From the NCBI GenBank assembly GCA_041908765.1, contig JAYREU010000035.1, positions 1-25,059 of the forward strand: a DNA stretch of 25,059 bases. Direction: 5' to 3'. The number at the start of each line of letters is the position of its first letter. The first letter of the stretch is position 1. Positions 1 through 7,178 of this stretch are shown here, piece by piece. The notes under the pieces were generated by a model. It did no database searches and was not told where the DNA came from. It was given only the letters and a program-made list of their open reading frames with translations. The position numbers and the translations under genes are program-made. The stretch is from CAYUST01 sp041908765 (lineage in GTDB: Bacteria > Patescibacteriota > Gracilibacteria > Absconditabacterales > Absconditicoccaceae).

Positions 1-2
1 AG

Positions 3-317
3 ACTAAATTCATCAATGTGCAACTCCCTCACCCTACGTTCAAAATCAGAGATCAAAAGGCAACGATTTTGGCAAGAAATTCTGAATTAATTGAAATTGG
101 TAAATTCAACAATACCGAACAAAATCTCCTCAACGAACTCAACGAAAAAGCGCTCCAAAAAGTAGAAACCCAGCAACACCTCATCGATATGTCTATGAAA
201 AAAGCATCTGAGGTGATATACACTATGTACGGTCCTATCCTCCGTCATTTCAAACAAGATGTTATAGGTATTCAAGTAACGGTAGCAGGCCAAGCTCCCC
301 AGAAGTTTCTGCCTTAA
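3..317 (+). CDS. C-terminal part of a DUF4230-like protein (5' end outside window)
   Basis: The frame is open to the left edge, so the gene starts outside the window and about 104 C-terminal residues are visible. It begins TKFINVQLPHPTFKIRD, followed by a glutamate/lysine-rich amphipathic helix and a final GIQV strand before TAA. This order (a 'lP.P.i' strand, a short strand pair, a long helix, then a terminal hydrophobic strand) resembles the end of DUF4230 domains, which are of unknown function and are often membrane-anchored at the N terminus. The GTG at 18 is internal and not a credible start. It converges with the GNAT-like gene, 15 bp away. There is no TGA codon in the visible part. The family assignment is by remembered pattern and is moderate at best. 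Confidence 0.6.
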   Translation, partial: TKFINVQLPHPTFKIRDQKATILARNSELIEIGKFNNTEQNLLNELNEKALQKVETQQHLIDMSMKKASEVIYTMYGPILRHFKQDVIGIQVTVAGQAPQKFLP

Positions 318-332
318 GTTGAAGTCTAGTGA

Positions 333-914
333 CTAGTGCGTGTGAGGTATAAGTTGTTGTCCCAAAACAGCATCTTTGGTGATACCTTCTTTGACGAAGA
401 ATGAATTGGTCGGATGAATTACGTTGAAGGGTGAGCATCCCCGTCTTTGATACATGTCTTGGAGACGGGGAGATCAGGTAGAGAGAAGTAGTCAGTCATG
501 ACCTTGTGATTGAGCAGTGCTGAGAACTTCTCTGAAGAGTTGTTTTGCATAGCCTTTGTTTTGTTCGTCTTCACGAGTGAACAGATAGATAAGGAGAGCA
601 GGACGATAGAAGTTGTGGAGTATATTTGGCATGAATTGCTGATAGTATTCGCCTTGATTGCCATATGCACAATATGAAATAATAGTTCATTGCTCATCGG
701 TGATGTATGCTGAATTATTTTTTTGTGCAAATTGTACCCATGCATCTTGGGTGAGGGAGTTGGTGAGATCTTGTTTGATACCTTGTCGCGTTGAAGGAGC
801 AGATTGCATGATGCGCTCTTTGGTAATGGTATCGAGGAGGTGTGTTGGGGTGATGATGGTCTGCATTACTCTGGGTGCATAAATATACTTCTTATATGTA
901 TATAGAAGTTTCAT
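333..914 (-). CDS. GNAT-like acetyltransferase (putative)
   Basis: A 193-aa protein when UGA is read as Gly; three internal TGA codons would otherwise break it. The C-terminal half looks like a GCN5-related N-acetyltransferase: PALLIYLFTRE (strand 4), EQNKGYAKQLFREVLSTA (acetyl-CoA pyrophosphate loop and following helix, a loose Q/RxxGxG/A variant), a strand with LLLSTG, then LQDMYQRRGC, like the 'YxkxGF' end of the fold. The start at 914 is chosen because GAGG lies five bases upstream; an internal ATG at 866 (MQTIITPTHLL) is the alternative. It overlaps the end of the kinase-Nudix gene by 23 bp, so the two are probably co-transcribed. The substrate is unknown. GNAT is an inference from local pattern only. 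Confidence 0.6.
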
Positions 915-2091
915 GCAAGCCTCATTGTATATTTTTTCTTCCCCTTTCAGTTTGCATTTCTCGGCCTGCTTGTATTTGTGCAGAAGTCATAATTCTCAAC
1001 GGTGTATACAAGGGTGAAAGTGTGCCTTCTCGGGGAGTAATGTGTATTTCTCCTGTGGCAGGGTCGAGATATTGCATGAGGAGTTGCTCATCTTGCCACG
1101 TTGTTGTATCAGTATGTACCCGTGTATTGTTCCAGGTATGCACTCGCTGATGATGTATATAATGATACAATCCTGAGTCGAGGAATGCTTTGAATCACAG
1201 GGTGTTGAGCAATTCTTTTTTGGGAATCCAGAGCATCTCACTATGAATATCTGGCTCTTGAAGAGAGATATCAGCTTTGTTGACTGTCCCATGGAAGAAG
1301 TGTCCTTTGCTCAACCCATCTCTAAATACTCCCAAGAATGATCCGCAATAGCTGAGTGCTGTGCTGATTCCTGTTTCTTCTTCTACCTCTCTGGTGACAC
1401 AAATATCTGGGGTTTCTCACGTATCACATTTTCCACCGGGGAGTGTATGGAGTTGTTTTTTCCTATCCCAGAAGACAAGCACCTCATCTTCTTCATTGAG
1501 CAGGATCGCTCTGGTGAAATGTTGGTAGCCTTGTGCATCGATATGCACCGGTGACTCCGGCCTCAAAAGGGTTTGTTGCAACGCCTTTTTGCCTTGCATC
1601 AGGAGTGCTGCGAGCGATGTATTGTTCGTGATATGCACATCGCAGAAAGCGAGGAGGAGATCGATGTTTTGTTTATTTGGCAAAGCATTTTCTTGTCTTT
1701 CGTGTTCGAGGAAATGAGCGTAGGACATCACATCACCTTGTCTGTTTCTTTGTGAAACTCTTTGCCACCTGAGGAAGTCATCTGCGAGTACTCAGATAAG
1801 GAGACAGCGATGATCACGCATGAGATGATGTAAGGTGTCAGGCTTCCTGAGTCCTGTTATAATACCTCCGTCAGGGAGTTGTTGTGCGAGTGCAGTTGCA
1901 AGCGTCTGTCCATCGAAAACGGTATTACCGAGTTGCGTGAGTGTATCCCTCGTCGGTGCAAGTCACTTTTCTTGACAGTACTCTTTGAGTACATCACTCA
2001 CCGTCGTAGTTGGTAATCACAGTGATGAGGCGAGCTGATCTTTGCCAGCTCATCTTTTGCCGATGAGACAAAAGAGAGGTTGTGTTTGCAT
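892..2091 (-). CDS. P-loop (d)NMP/dephospho-CoA kinase-like domain fused to a Nudix hydrolase
   Basis: A 399-aa two-domain protein under code 25. Residues about 5-200 form a P-loop kinase domain: Walker A GKRGAGKD (11-18), a GIITGLRKPD strand/loop like the 'viiDGiR' of UPF0200/dephospho-CoA-kinase-type proteins, an arginine-rich lid (RWQRVSQRNRQGD) and a terminal 'ITNNTSLAALL' similar to the 'NnGs.eeL' end of those kinases. Residues about 200-330 form a Nudix domain with a complete box: G220, E226, R234-E235, EE and G241; Gly225 in the box is encoded by TGA (1417-1419). The tail (about 330-399) is unassigned. Family knowledge suggests nucleotide phosphorylation coupled to hydrolysis of a nucleoside-diphosphate-linked compound; the substrate is unknown. 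The ATG at 2091 is the first in frame; no clear ribosome site is seen. Confidence 0.82.
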
Positions 2092-2479
2092 CTTGTTCTT
2101 GAAAAAATGAATGACGTGCTTATACGACAAATGATGAAATATACAAGAGATAAGGCTTGTTTGCTGTTGTAGGATTCCTTCTACATTAAACGTCATTCTG
2201 AGTGAGCCGAAGGCGATACGAAGAATCCAGGAACAATTGATAGCATATACTTCGTAGAATGACTTTTTTGCACGAGCTCAAAAAAGTCATCAAAAAAAGC
2301 CCATCGAACGCAGTGCTTACGTTTTGATGGACCTAGTCCGCGCGTTCTACAAAGCTCACTCCTCCCACTTCGTGGGCTCCGGGTCGTTCGCTTTGGTTGC
2401 GTTTGTCCACAATGTGCAATCTATCTCTTCAGCAAAAATGCGTTCGATATTATTGGGAGAGTGCTTATTTCTTTTTGGT
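2092..2479. other. Gene-free stretch with repeats between the TrmB-like and kinase-Nudix genes
   Basis: This 388-bp gap holds no credible gene on either strand. It contains an imperfect dyad with ggattc/gaatcc and cattct/agaatg arms (about 2172-2261) around a 'cattctgagtgagccgaagg' segment that resembles dispersed intergenic repeats of other bacteria, a perfect 12-bp inverted repeat at 2259-2290, and a GC-rich block (about 2330-2410) with a cccac/gtggg hairpin that differs in composition from its surroundings. Open frames crossing it on the plus strand run into the antisense of the TrmB-like gene and are shadows. Confidence 0.6.
2259..2290. repeat. Perfect 12-bp inverted repeat
   Basis: Arms atgacttttttg and caaaaaagtcat are separated by eight bases. 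The arms themselves contain the T and A runs, so it is not a textbook intrinsic terminator, but it lies downstream of the minus-strand TrmB-like gene and could end its transcript. Confidence 0.6.
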
Positions 2480-3220
2480 TTACTTTGTCAGTCCTCGAAA
2501 ATACGTAAACAACGAACGTCGTGTGTCAGCAAGTTGTTTGCTTTCGATGATTACTGCGCTCATCTCTTCGTTGGAAAAAAAGTTGTACATAATTTTATTT
2601 TTGGCGTAGAGGTAGACACCACACTGGATGCTGAGGAGTGCTTTGGGGAGCAGGATTTTCTCTCTGAGACGTTTTTTTTGTATGATGCGTTCGGGGAATT
2701 GTATACTTGCGGAGGTTGAAACTATTCTTTGTTTGATGCGTGCTTTGACTCTCTTTTTTTCAAATTCTCCATCGATGAAAGCGAGCATTTCTTCACTCTT
2801 GATCGGACTACCCAAGAAACAATCCAAGACTTTGGTGGACTCGAGCAGTTGACGACAAGCCAGTTTACAACTATGCATACCTTGGATGAATTGGACGCGA
2901 GGAGTGATGGGGTCATGTGTGACGAGATCACGAAGTTGTGGCAAAATTTGCTCGAGCATCGTCATACGTTCTTGCTGTTTTTGTAGGAGTAGATCTGGAT
3001 GCAAGGGTTGATAAAATGAGGTCTTCCCTTTTTTCTCTTCGATGAAAAATCCTTGCGTGACCAATGATTTGATACTATCATGTGCCGTCACTCTGTGGAT
3101 ATTTGCTTTTTGTGCAATCCTACTGATCGGCGCACTACCCAGTGAAAGTGCTGTCACATAGAGCTTGCTTTGTGTCGTGTTGAGTCAGAGTGCAGTGAGT
3201 TGGGAGGTAAGGGAAGACAT
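2480..3220 (-). CDS. TrmB-like transcriptional regulator
   Basis: A 246-aa protein with UGA as Gly at residue 12 (ALGLNTTQSKLY). The N-terminal about 85 residues form a winged helix typical of TrmB-type regulators: 'LGLN..qsklYvtaLslG.api..IA..anihRvTahdsiksLv..Gf', followed by a beta wing (EEKKGKTSFYQP) and a coiled helix (LLLQKQQERMTMLEQILPQL). The rest (about 110-246) resembles the ligand/PLD-like half found behind such domains (FIQGMHSCKLACRQLLEST, then CGVYLYAKNKIMYNF). The ATG at 3220 restores the full first helix; a standard-code reading would start inside it. The effector and targets are unknown. It could control the neighbouring VIT transporter or the kinase-Nudix gene, which is speculation from position. 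Confidence 0.78.
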
Positions 3221-3245
3221 GGGGAGAGGTGAGGGATAAGCTATT

Positions 3246-3345
3246 GCTTCCCCCCTGTGAAGGGGGGATTATGGGGGGTTTAGAAAACTAGCTTTAACTA
3301 GCACATAAAACCCCCTCTCACTCCCCCTTGTCAGGGGGAGAAACG
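3246..3345. repeat. 100-bp inverted repeat with G/C-tract arms
   Basis: The left arm (about 3247-3285) reads C-tract, tgtgaa, G-tract, attat, G-tract, ttta; the right arm (about 3306-3345) is its approximate reverse complement. A ctag-ctttaa-ctag core sits at the centre. Each arm contains its own smaller hairpin (ccccc-tgtgaa-ggggg and ccccc-ttgtca-ggggg). It lies between the VIT gene end and the TrmB-like gene start and has the look of a small palindromic, MITE-like or REP-like intergenic element. It may also act as a terminator for the VIT transcript. Confidence 0.75.
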
Positions 3346-3348
3346 TTT

Positions 3349-4080
3349 TTACCTGATTATTGCTTCCAAAACAAATCCTACGTAGTAGGCAACCGTAGCG
3401 GCGAGGCCTCACAGGACGAGTGTTTCTGCAACTGCTCTTCGTCTGCTTGTTTCATTCACATAGCTTTTCATCCAACCAATGAGGATGAAGCCAGAGGCTG
3501 TGAGTACTACAGAGAGTGGGAAAAGACTGCTGTCCTCCAAGTGTCCCATCGCTGAGATAACGTACGCGAAGAGTGGAATGAATCCAATAATAATAAAAGA
3601 AGTGAGGGTACTCAATCCTATATAAAATGGTGTCTTCTCAGGGAGTTGTAATCCGAGCTCTTCTTTCATCATGACATCTACCCATCTGTCGTCATCTTCG
3701 ATAATCTTCGCAACCACTTGTTCGAGGAGTTCTCACTCAAAACCTTTTGCTTCATAAATCTCACGAATCTCTTCAATTTCTTTTTCACGCATATGTTGGA
3801 TCTCTCGATATTCGGTCGCGAGATTTTTTTTGTAATTATCATGATCAGATTTATTTGCAAGATATGCACCCACGGACATAGAAAAACCATCTGCGAAAAG
3901 ATTTGCAAATCCCAAAATTAATACCACATTAAGGCTCAAATTTGCTCCTGTTGCTCCTGCTACTACTGCGAACGTAGTGACGAGACCATCGATACCACCA
4001 TAGACGAATTCGGGGAGATATTTGGTAAGATGTGATCGTTGCGTAGTAGTGCCGTGGTAGTGATGTTCGTGATGAGACAT
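3349..4080 (-). CDS. VIT/CCC1-family Fe2+/Mn2+ transporter
   Basis: A 243-aa membrane protein under code 25; TGA codons supply Gly116 and a Gly near the C terminus. The N terminus has a His-rich stretch (MSHHEHHYHG), then the family signature YLPEFVYGGIDGLVTTFAVVAG as the first transmembrane segment and GFANLFADGFSMSVGAYLANKS as the second. A charged amphipathic region (about 80-135, EYREIQHMREKEIEEIREIY) matches the cytosolic metal-binding helices of VIT proteins, and three further membrane segments follow (about 140-165, 175-195, 215-240). These proteins move ferrous iron or manganese out of the cytoplasm. Length and topology are normal. The start is preceded by a pyrimidine-rich leader, with an AT-rich repeat copy at 4084-4109. 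Confidence 0.9.
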
Positions 4081-4083
4081 GGT

Positions 4084-4109
4084 GAGAAATAAGAAATAAG
4101 ACTTTAAAA
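4084..4109. repeat. Dispersed AT-rich repeat, copy at the VIT gene start
   Basis: gagaaataag-aaataagac-tttaaaa directly upstream of the VIT start codon. Related copies lie at 12625-12657, 19391-19416 and 22545-22598. Confidence 0.5.
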
Positions 4110-4226
4110 GCTAGGCTACAGATGTCAGAGATGTGGTTATATATAACTTCCGTTGTATTCAAATATATTACAGAATCAAGTAGCGACTTATAAGTACAAG
4201 AACATGATTTTTTCATTTCGAAATAC

Positions 4227-4254
4227 TTGCATTTGTAACACAAATGTATATAAT
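4227..4254 (+). promoter_or_regulatory. Promoter and operator of the relBE-like operon
   Basis: The -35 element TTGCAT (4227-4232) and -10 element TATAAT (4249-4254) are 16 bp apart. A perfect palindrome, catttgt-aac-acaaatg (4230-4246), fills the spacer. This is the usual place for autoregulation by a RelB-type antitoxin-toxin complex. The start codon follows the -10 by about 31 bp. Confidence 0.7.
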
Positions 4255-4285
4255 TATAACACATTTAACTGCTATTGTATTACAC

Positions 4286-4522
4286 ATGGCGACAATTACT
4301 GCGAGAGTGGATGATAAACTCAAGGCACAACTTATACAAGCTGCAGATGAGCTCGGTATTTCTGTGAGCGCATTATTTTCTTTGTGGGCAAAGTCTTTGA
4401 TTCGTACGCGCAAGATCACGCTAGAGCTGGATGATGATTTTGGTGTTGATTATGTAGAGGTGAATGAGCCGGCAGAAAAAGTTTTAGCACAAATGAAAAA
4501 GGTTATATGAAAGAATGGCTAA
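4286..4522 (+). CDS. RelB/DinJ-family antitoxin
   Basis: A 78-aa protein. The N-terminal ITARVDDKLKAQLIQAADELGISVSALFSLWAKSLI is a ribbon-helix-helix DNA-binding segment typical of RelB/DinJ antitoxins; the acidic remainder (ELDDDFGVDYVEVNEPAEKV) would wrap the toxin. The start is ATG 4286, because that places the beta strand at residues 2-8; an upstream GTG-type extension to 4244 overlaps the promoter. In the standard code it would end at TGA 4508-4510, giving the classic ATGA overlap with the toxin. With UGA=Gly it runs four more residues (GKNG) to TAA. It binds and neutralises the RelE-like toxin and represses its own promoter, by family knowledge. Confidence 0.85.
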
Positions 4523-4734
4523 AAATATTTAAGAAATTACCCATTGGATACCAAAGACTTATTGCTCAAGCCATTGAGGATATTTCTCGCGGACAACTCG
4601 CTCATTTGGATATTGATGATATGGGAGATGGGAGAATGAGATGTAGAATAGGAAAGTATAGAATTATTTTTAGACGTACTGCTATTGGATACGAAGTTCT
4701 TAAACTTGGTACTAGAGGAGATATCTATAAATAG
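4507..4734 (+). CDS. RelE/ParE-superfamily toxin
   Basis: A 75-aa protein ending in TAG. The pattern matches RelE-type mRNA interferases: an N-terminal helix pair (WLKIFKKLPIGYQRLIAQAI), then the core sheet GRMRCRIGKYRIIFRRT and the closing LKLGTRGDIYK, which corresponds to the family's 'v..v..RgdvYk' end. Arginines in the sheet and the terminal RGDIYK tyrosine/lysine are candidates for catalytic or RNA-binding residues. It overlaps the antitoxin gene by 16 bp in this code. It contains no TGA codon, unlike most neighbouring genes, which fits recent arrival from a standard-code donor but is weak evidence for so short a gene. Confidence 0.85.
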   Translation: MKEWLKIFKKLPIGYQRLIAQAIEDISRGQLAHLDIDDMGDGRMRCRIGKYRIIFRRTAIGYEVLKLGTRGDIYK

Positions 4735-4759
4735 TCTCTTGCAGGAACAAACCCTCTCA

Positions 4760-4787
4760 TTGCAAACTTTACTTACTTCCGTATAAC
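4760..4787 (+). promoter_or_regulatory. Putative gltX promoter
   Basis: TTGCAA (4760-4765), 16-bp spacer, TATAAC (4782-4787), 30 bp upstream of the gltX start codon. No Shine-Dalgarno sequence follows; the leader is T/C-rich. Confidence 0.5.
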
Positions 4788-4817
4788 GAAGCTAACTTTG
4801 TTTTTTTGCATTATCCC

Positions 4818-6272
4818 ATGTCTATCGTCACCCGTTTTGCGCCATCACCTACTTGATATCTCCATATCGGAGGAGTGAGGACTGCTTTGTATTCTCGATT
4901 ACTTGCCAAGCAACAGCATGGTAGATATTTGCTGAGGATCGAAGATACTGATCAGGCGAGAAATACTGCTGAGGCAGAGCAAGCTATCTTGGATGGTTTT
5001 TTGTGGTTGTGACTTGATTGGGATGCAGGTCCTGGCAAAGAAGACGACAAAGGTCCGTATCATCAAATGGCGAGATTACCCATTCATAGAGAGTACCTGC
5101 AAAAACTTATGGACAGAGATATTGCCTATGAGGCACGAGAAAGTGCAGAGGAACTTGAAGTCATGAGAAACGCCGCAGAGGCTGCGAAGCAGCCATTTAT
5201 TTATAGACGCAAACAGTATACTCCAGAGCAGATAGCGCAATGGCGCGCTGAGGGCAGAGTCCCTGTGATTCGTGTGGTAGTGCCACAAGAGGAAATTATC
5301 TTCACCGATGGTATCAAGTGAGAAGTGCGTTTTCATGGAAGAGATATTGGCGATTTTGTGCTGATGAAAAGTGATGGAAGTCCTATCTATTATTTTGCCA
5401 ACATGCTTGATGATGCCTTGCAAGGCGTGACGAATGTGATCAGAGCCGAAGAGCATTTGAGCAACACCCCCAAACAAATTATCTTGTACAATTATTTTGG
5501 TTTTGCTGTTCCACAATTTGCGCATCTCCCCCTGATGATGAACCCTAATGGCAAAAAACTCTCCAAGAGAGATGCGTCTGAGACCTTTTTCGTAGCGGTG
5601 AGACAGTTCCAAGACGAAGGATTTTTGCCTGATGCGTTGCTCAATTATGTGTTGCTCGTCGGACGAAATCCAGGGACACCCCAAGAATTTTTCACGCGCC
5701 AAGAAATGATAGATCAGTTTAGTCTCGAGAGAATCGTCAAAGCAAATGCGACGTATGATTTCACTCGTGCGTTGCGATACAATAGTGAATATATGAAACG
5801 CCTCACTGACGAAGCGTTTGTAGAGCAGTTGCAGACGTACTTGCGCGCTTTCGGAGGAGAGGAATGGCAACATATCGTAGAGACCACAGACACCGCCTAT
5901 CGAATGAGTTTCGCGCCACATATCAAAGTGAGATTGCAAACGTTTGGCCAATTCCGTACGCATTGTCACTATTTTTTCCAAGCAGTACCTGCGACTCCCG
6001 AGCTCATCTACCGTGAAAAAATGGGCGTGACGCCAGAGTTATTGAGTACTATCTTACCAGAAATTATTGCTACGCTTAGCGCACTTACCGACTGGAACGA
6101 AGAAACTATCAAGACCTCCTTGATGGACTATATCACCACCAAATGACTAAAAAACGGCCAAGTCCTACGACCTCTCAGAGCCTTACTTACCTGAGCAGAA
6201 GCCAGTCCTGGAGCATTTGAGATGCTGGGTGTGCTTGGGAAAGAGGAGAGTTTGAGAAGATTGAGACTCTAG
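4818..6272 (+). CDS. gltX: Glutamyl-tRNA synthetase (class I)
   Basis: A 484-aa GluRS, normal length, that charges tRNA-Glu. The N terminus is RFAPSPT-G-YLHIGGVRTA with the HIGH-type signature; Gly13 is TGA at 4854-4856. Next come LRIEDTDQARN, WLGLDWDAGP (the G again TGA), the GEVRFHGRDIGDFVLMKSDG strand region, the DDALQGVTNVIRAEEHLSNTP block and the KLSKRD catalytic loop (KMSKS class). The C-terminal anticodon-binding part is alpha-helical and ends with RPLRALLTGAEASPGAFEMLGVLG, again with TGA glycine. It contains at least five UGA-glycine positions. Whether it is discriminating or also charges tRNA-Gln cannot be told here. It converges with nrdG, 14 bp away. Confidence 0.97.
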
Positions 6273-6286
6273 ATGTATAAGATTAA

Positions 6287-6979
6287 CTACCTTACCTCAC
6301 ATGACTGCACGAACTGTAGAGCATATTTTTTCCATTGTAGCATTTCTGCTCGTGTAAAGGCGTGTCAGAGAAAAGTAGGATCGAGCGTGATGATAGGTCT
6401 GAATGTTTGAAGCGCGTAGCATTGTGCTCAGCGGATGAGAGAGAGTATCGATGTAATAGAGTCGGCTGTATGATATGGTTTGATGAGCGTAGTTCTAAAC
6501 TCATACGGTATACGTGCCTCCAACAAAAGAGCAATGGTTTCAAGATAAGGATGCGACTTTTCTTTGGTTTGTAAAAGCCTGAATCGTTGAGCGAAATCAA
6601 TTTTGACATCCATCGCAATATAGTCGACTAACTGAGCATCGATCAACTGACGAACAAGATTGGGATCTCTGCCATTGGTATCGAGCTTGATGCAATAGCC
6701 AAGTTTTTTTATGGCTACGCAAAATGCAAAGAGGTCTGACTGAAGTGTAGGTTCGCCTCCAGAGATCACGACGCCGTCGAGTAGTCACTTTCTGTGATAC
6801 AAAAAGGTGAAGAAATGTTCTTCGGGAATGAGTTGAGTGTTGCGTAGTGCTTCTGGCAAGACGAGTTCTGGATTGTGACAGAAGCGACACCTGAGATTAC
6901 ATCCTGGCGTGAAGACCAACGTCGCAACTTTGTCTGGATAGTCCACCAAGGTGGTCGGTTGTATGCCTGCGATGAGCAT
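6287..6979 (-). CDS. nrdG: Anaerobic ribonucleotide reductase activating enzyme (radical SAM)
   Basis: A 230-aa radical-SAM protein. Cys27, Cys31 and Cys34 form the CxxxCxxC motif (GCNLRCRFCHNPELV) that binds the 4Fe-4S cluster used to cleave S-adenosylmethionine. VVISGGEPTLQ matches the GGEP SAM-binding motif, and KLDTNGRDP and DYIAMDVKID follow the expected barrel strands. By family role it places the glycyl radical on NrdD. TGA encodes glycines after TFLYHRK, after LSLIR and near TFL. The N terminus (AGIQPTTLVDYPDKVATLVF) is like NrdG/PFL-activase relatives of this size. Its start lies inside the 3' end of the glycyl-radical ORF (83-bp overlap), implying translational coupling with nrdD. 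Confidence 0.93.
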
Positions 6980-7154
6980 CAGTAGCGTAGGTATCTATAA
7001 AACGTTGATTAGCAGTACGTGTTTCTTTGAAGTGGAGACGATTGTAATGTTCTGCTTTTTTGCCGATATTGAAATGACTAACCGGCCTAAAATATCCCAT
7101 GACCCTAGTGTAGATTTCACAACGTGTTCTGGAGAGGTGCGGAGCGGTGTGCAT
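6897..7154 (-). CDS. Separate C-terminal glycyl-radical segment of NrdD
   Basis: An 85-aa ORF in the same frame as the main nrdD ORF but beyond its TAA. It carries the segment that normally ends class III reductases: CEIYTRVMGYFRPVSHFN, with Gly20 in RVMGY as the expected radical glycine, then IGKKAEHYNRLHFKETRTANQRFIDTYA. The ATG at 7154 lies 24 bp after the TAA and is preceded by a pyrimidine-rich leader (ttattctttctcatca) like those of other genes here. The last about 28 residues overlap nrdG and look unconserved. Either it is an independent subunit that completes NrdD in trans, or the TAA is bypassed, or nrdD is damaged. The sequence alone does not decide. Confidence 0.75.
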   Translation of the reverse strand: MHTAPHLSRTRCEIYTRVMGYFRPVSHFNIGKKAEHYNRLHFKETRTANQRFIDTYATDAHRRHTTDHLGGLSRQSCDVGLHARM

Positions 7155-7178
7155 ATTGATGAGAAAGAATAAAAAACA

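Noticed and set aside
2330..2410. GC-rich block considered as a tRNA or structured RNA
   Set aside because: No cloverleaf with an anticodon or T-loop could be drawn; only a short cccac/gtggg hairpin is present.
2324..2719. 131-codon open frame on the plus strand
   Set aside because: It is antisense to the TrmB-like gene for most of its length, has no recognisable protein pattern, and its start lies in a repeat-rich gap.
4244..4285. Upstream start for the RelB-like antitoxin
   Set aside because: It would place the coding region over the promoter -10 element and operator; ATG 4286 matches the family N terminus.
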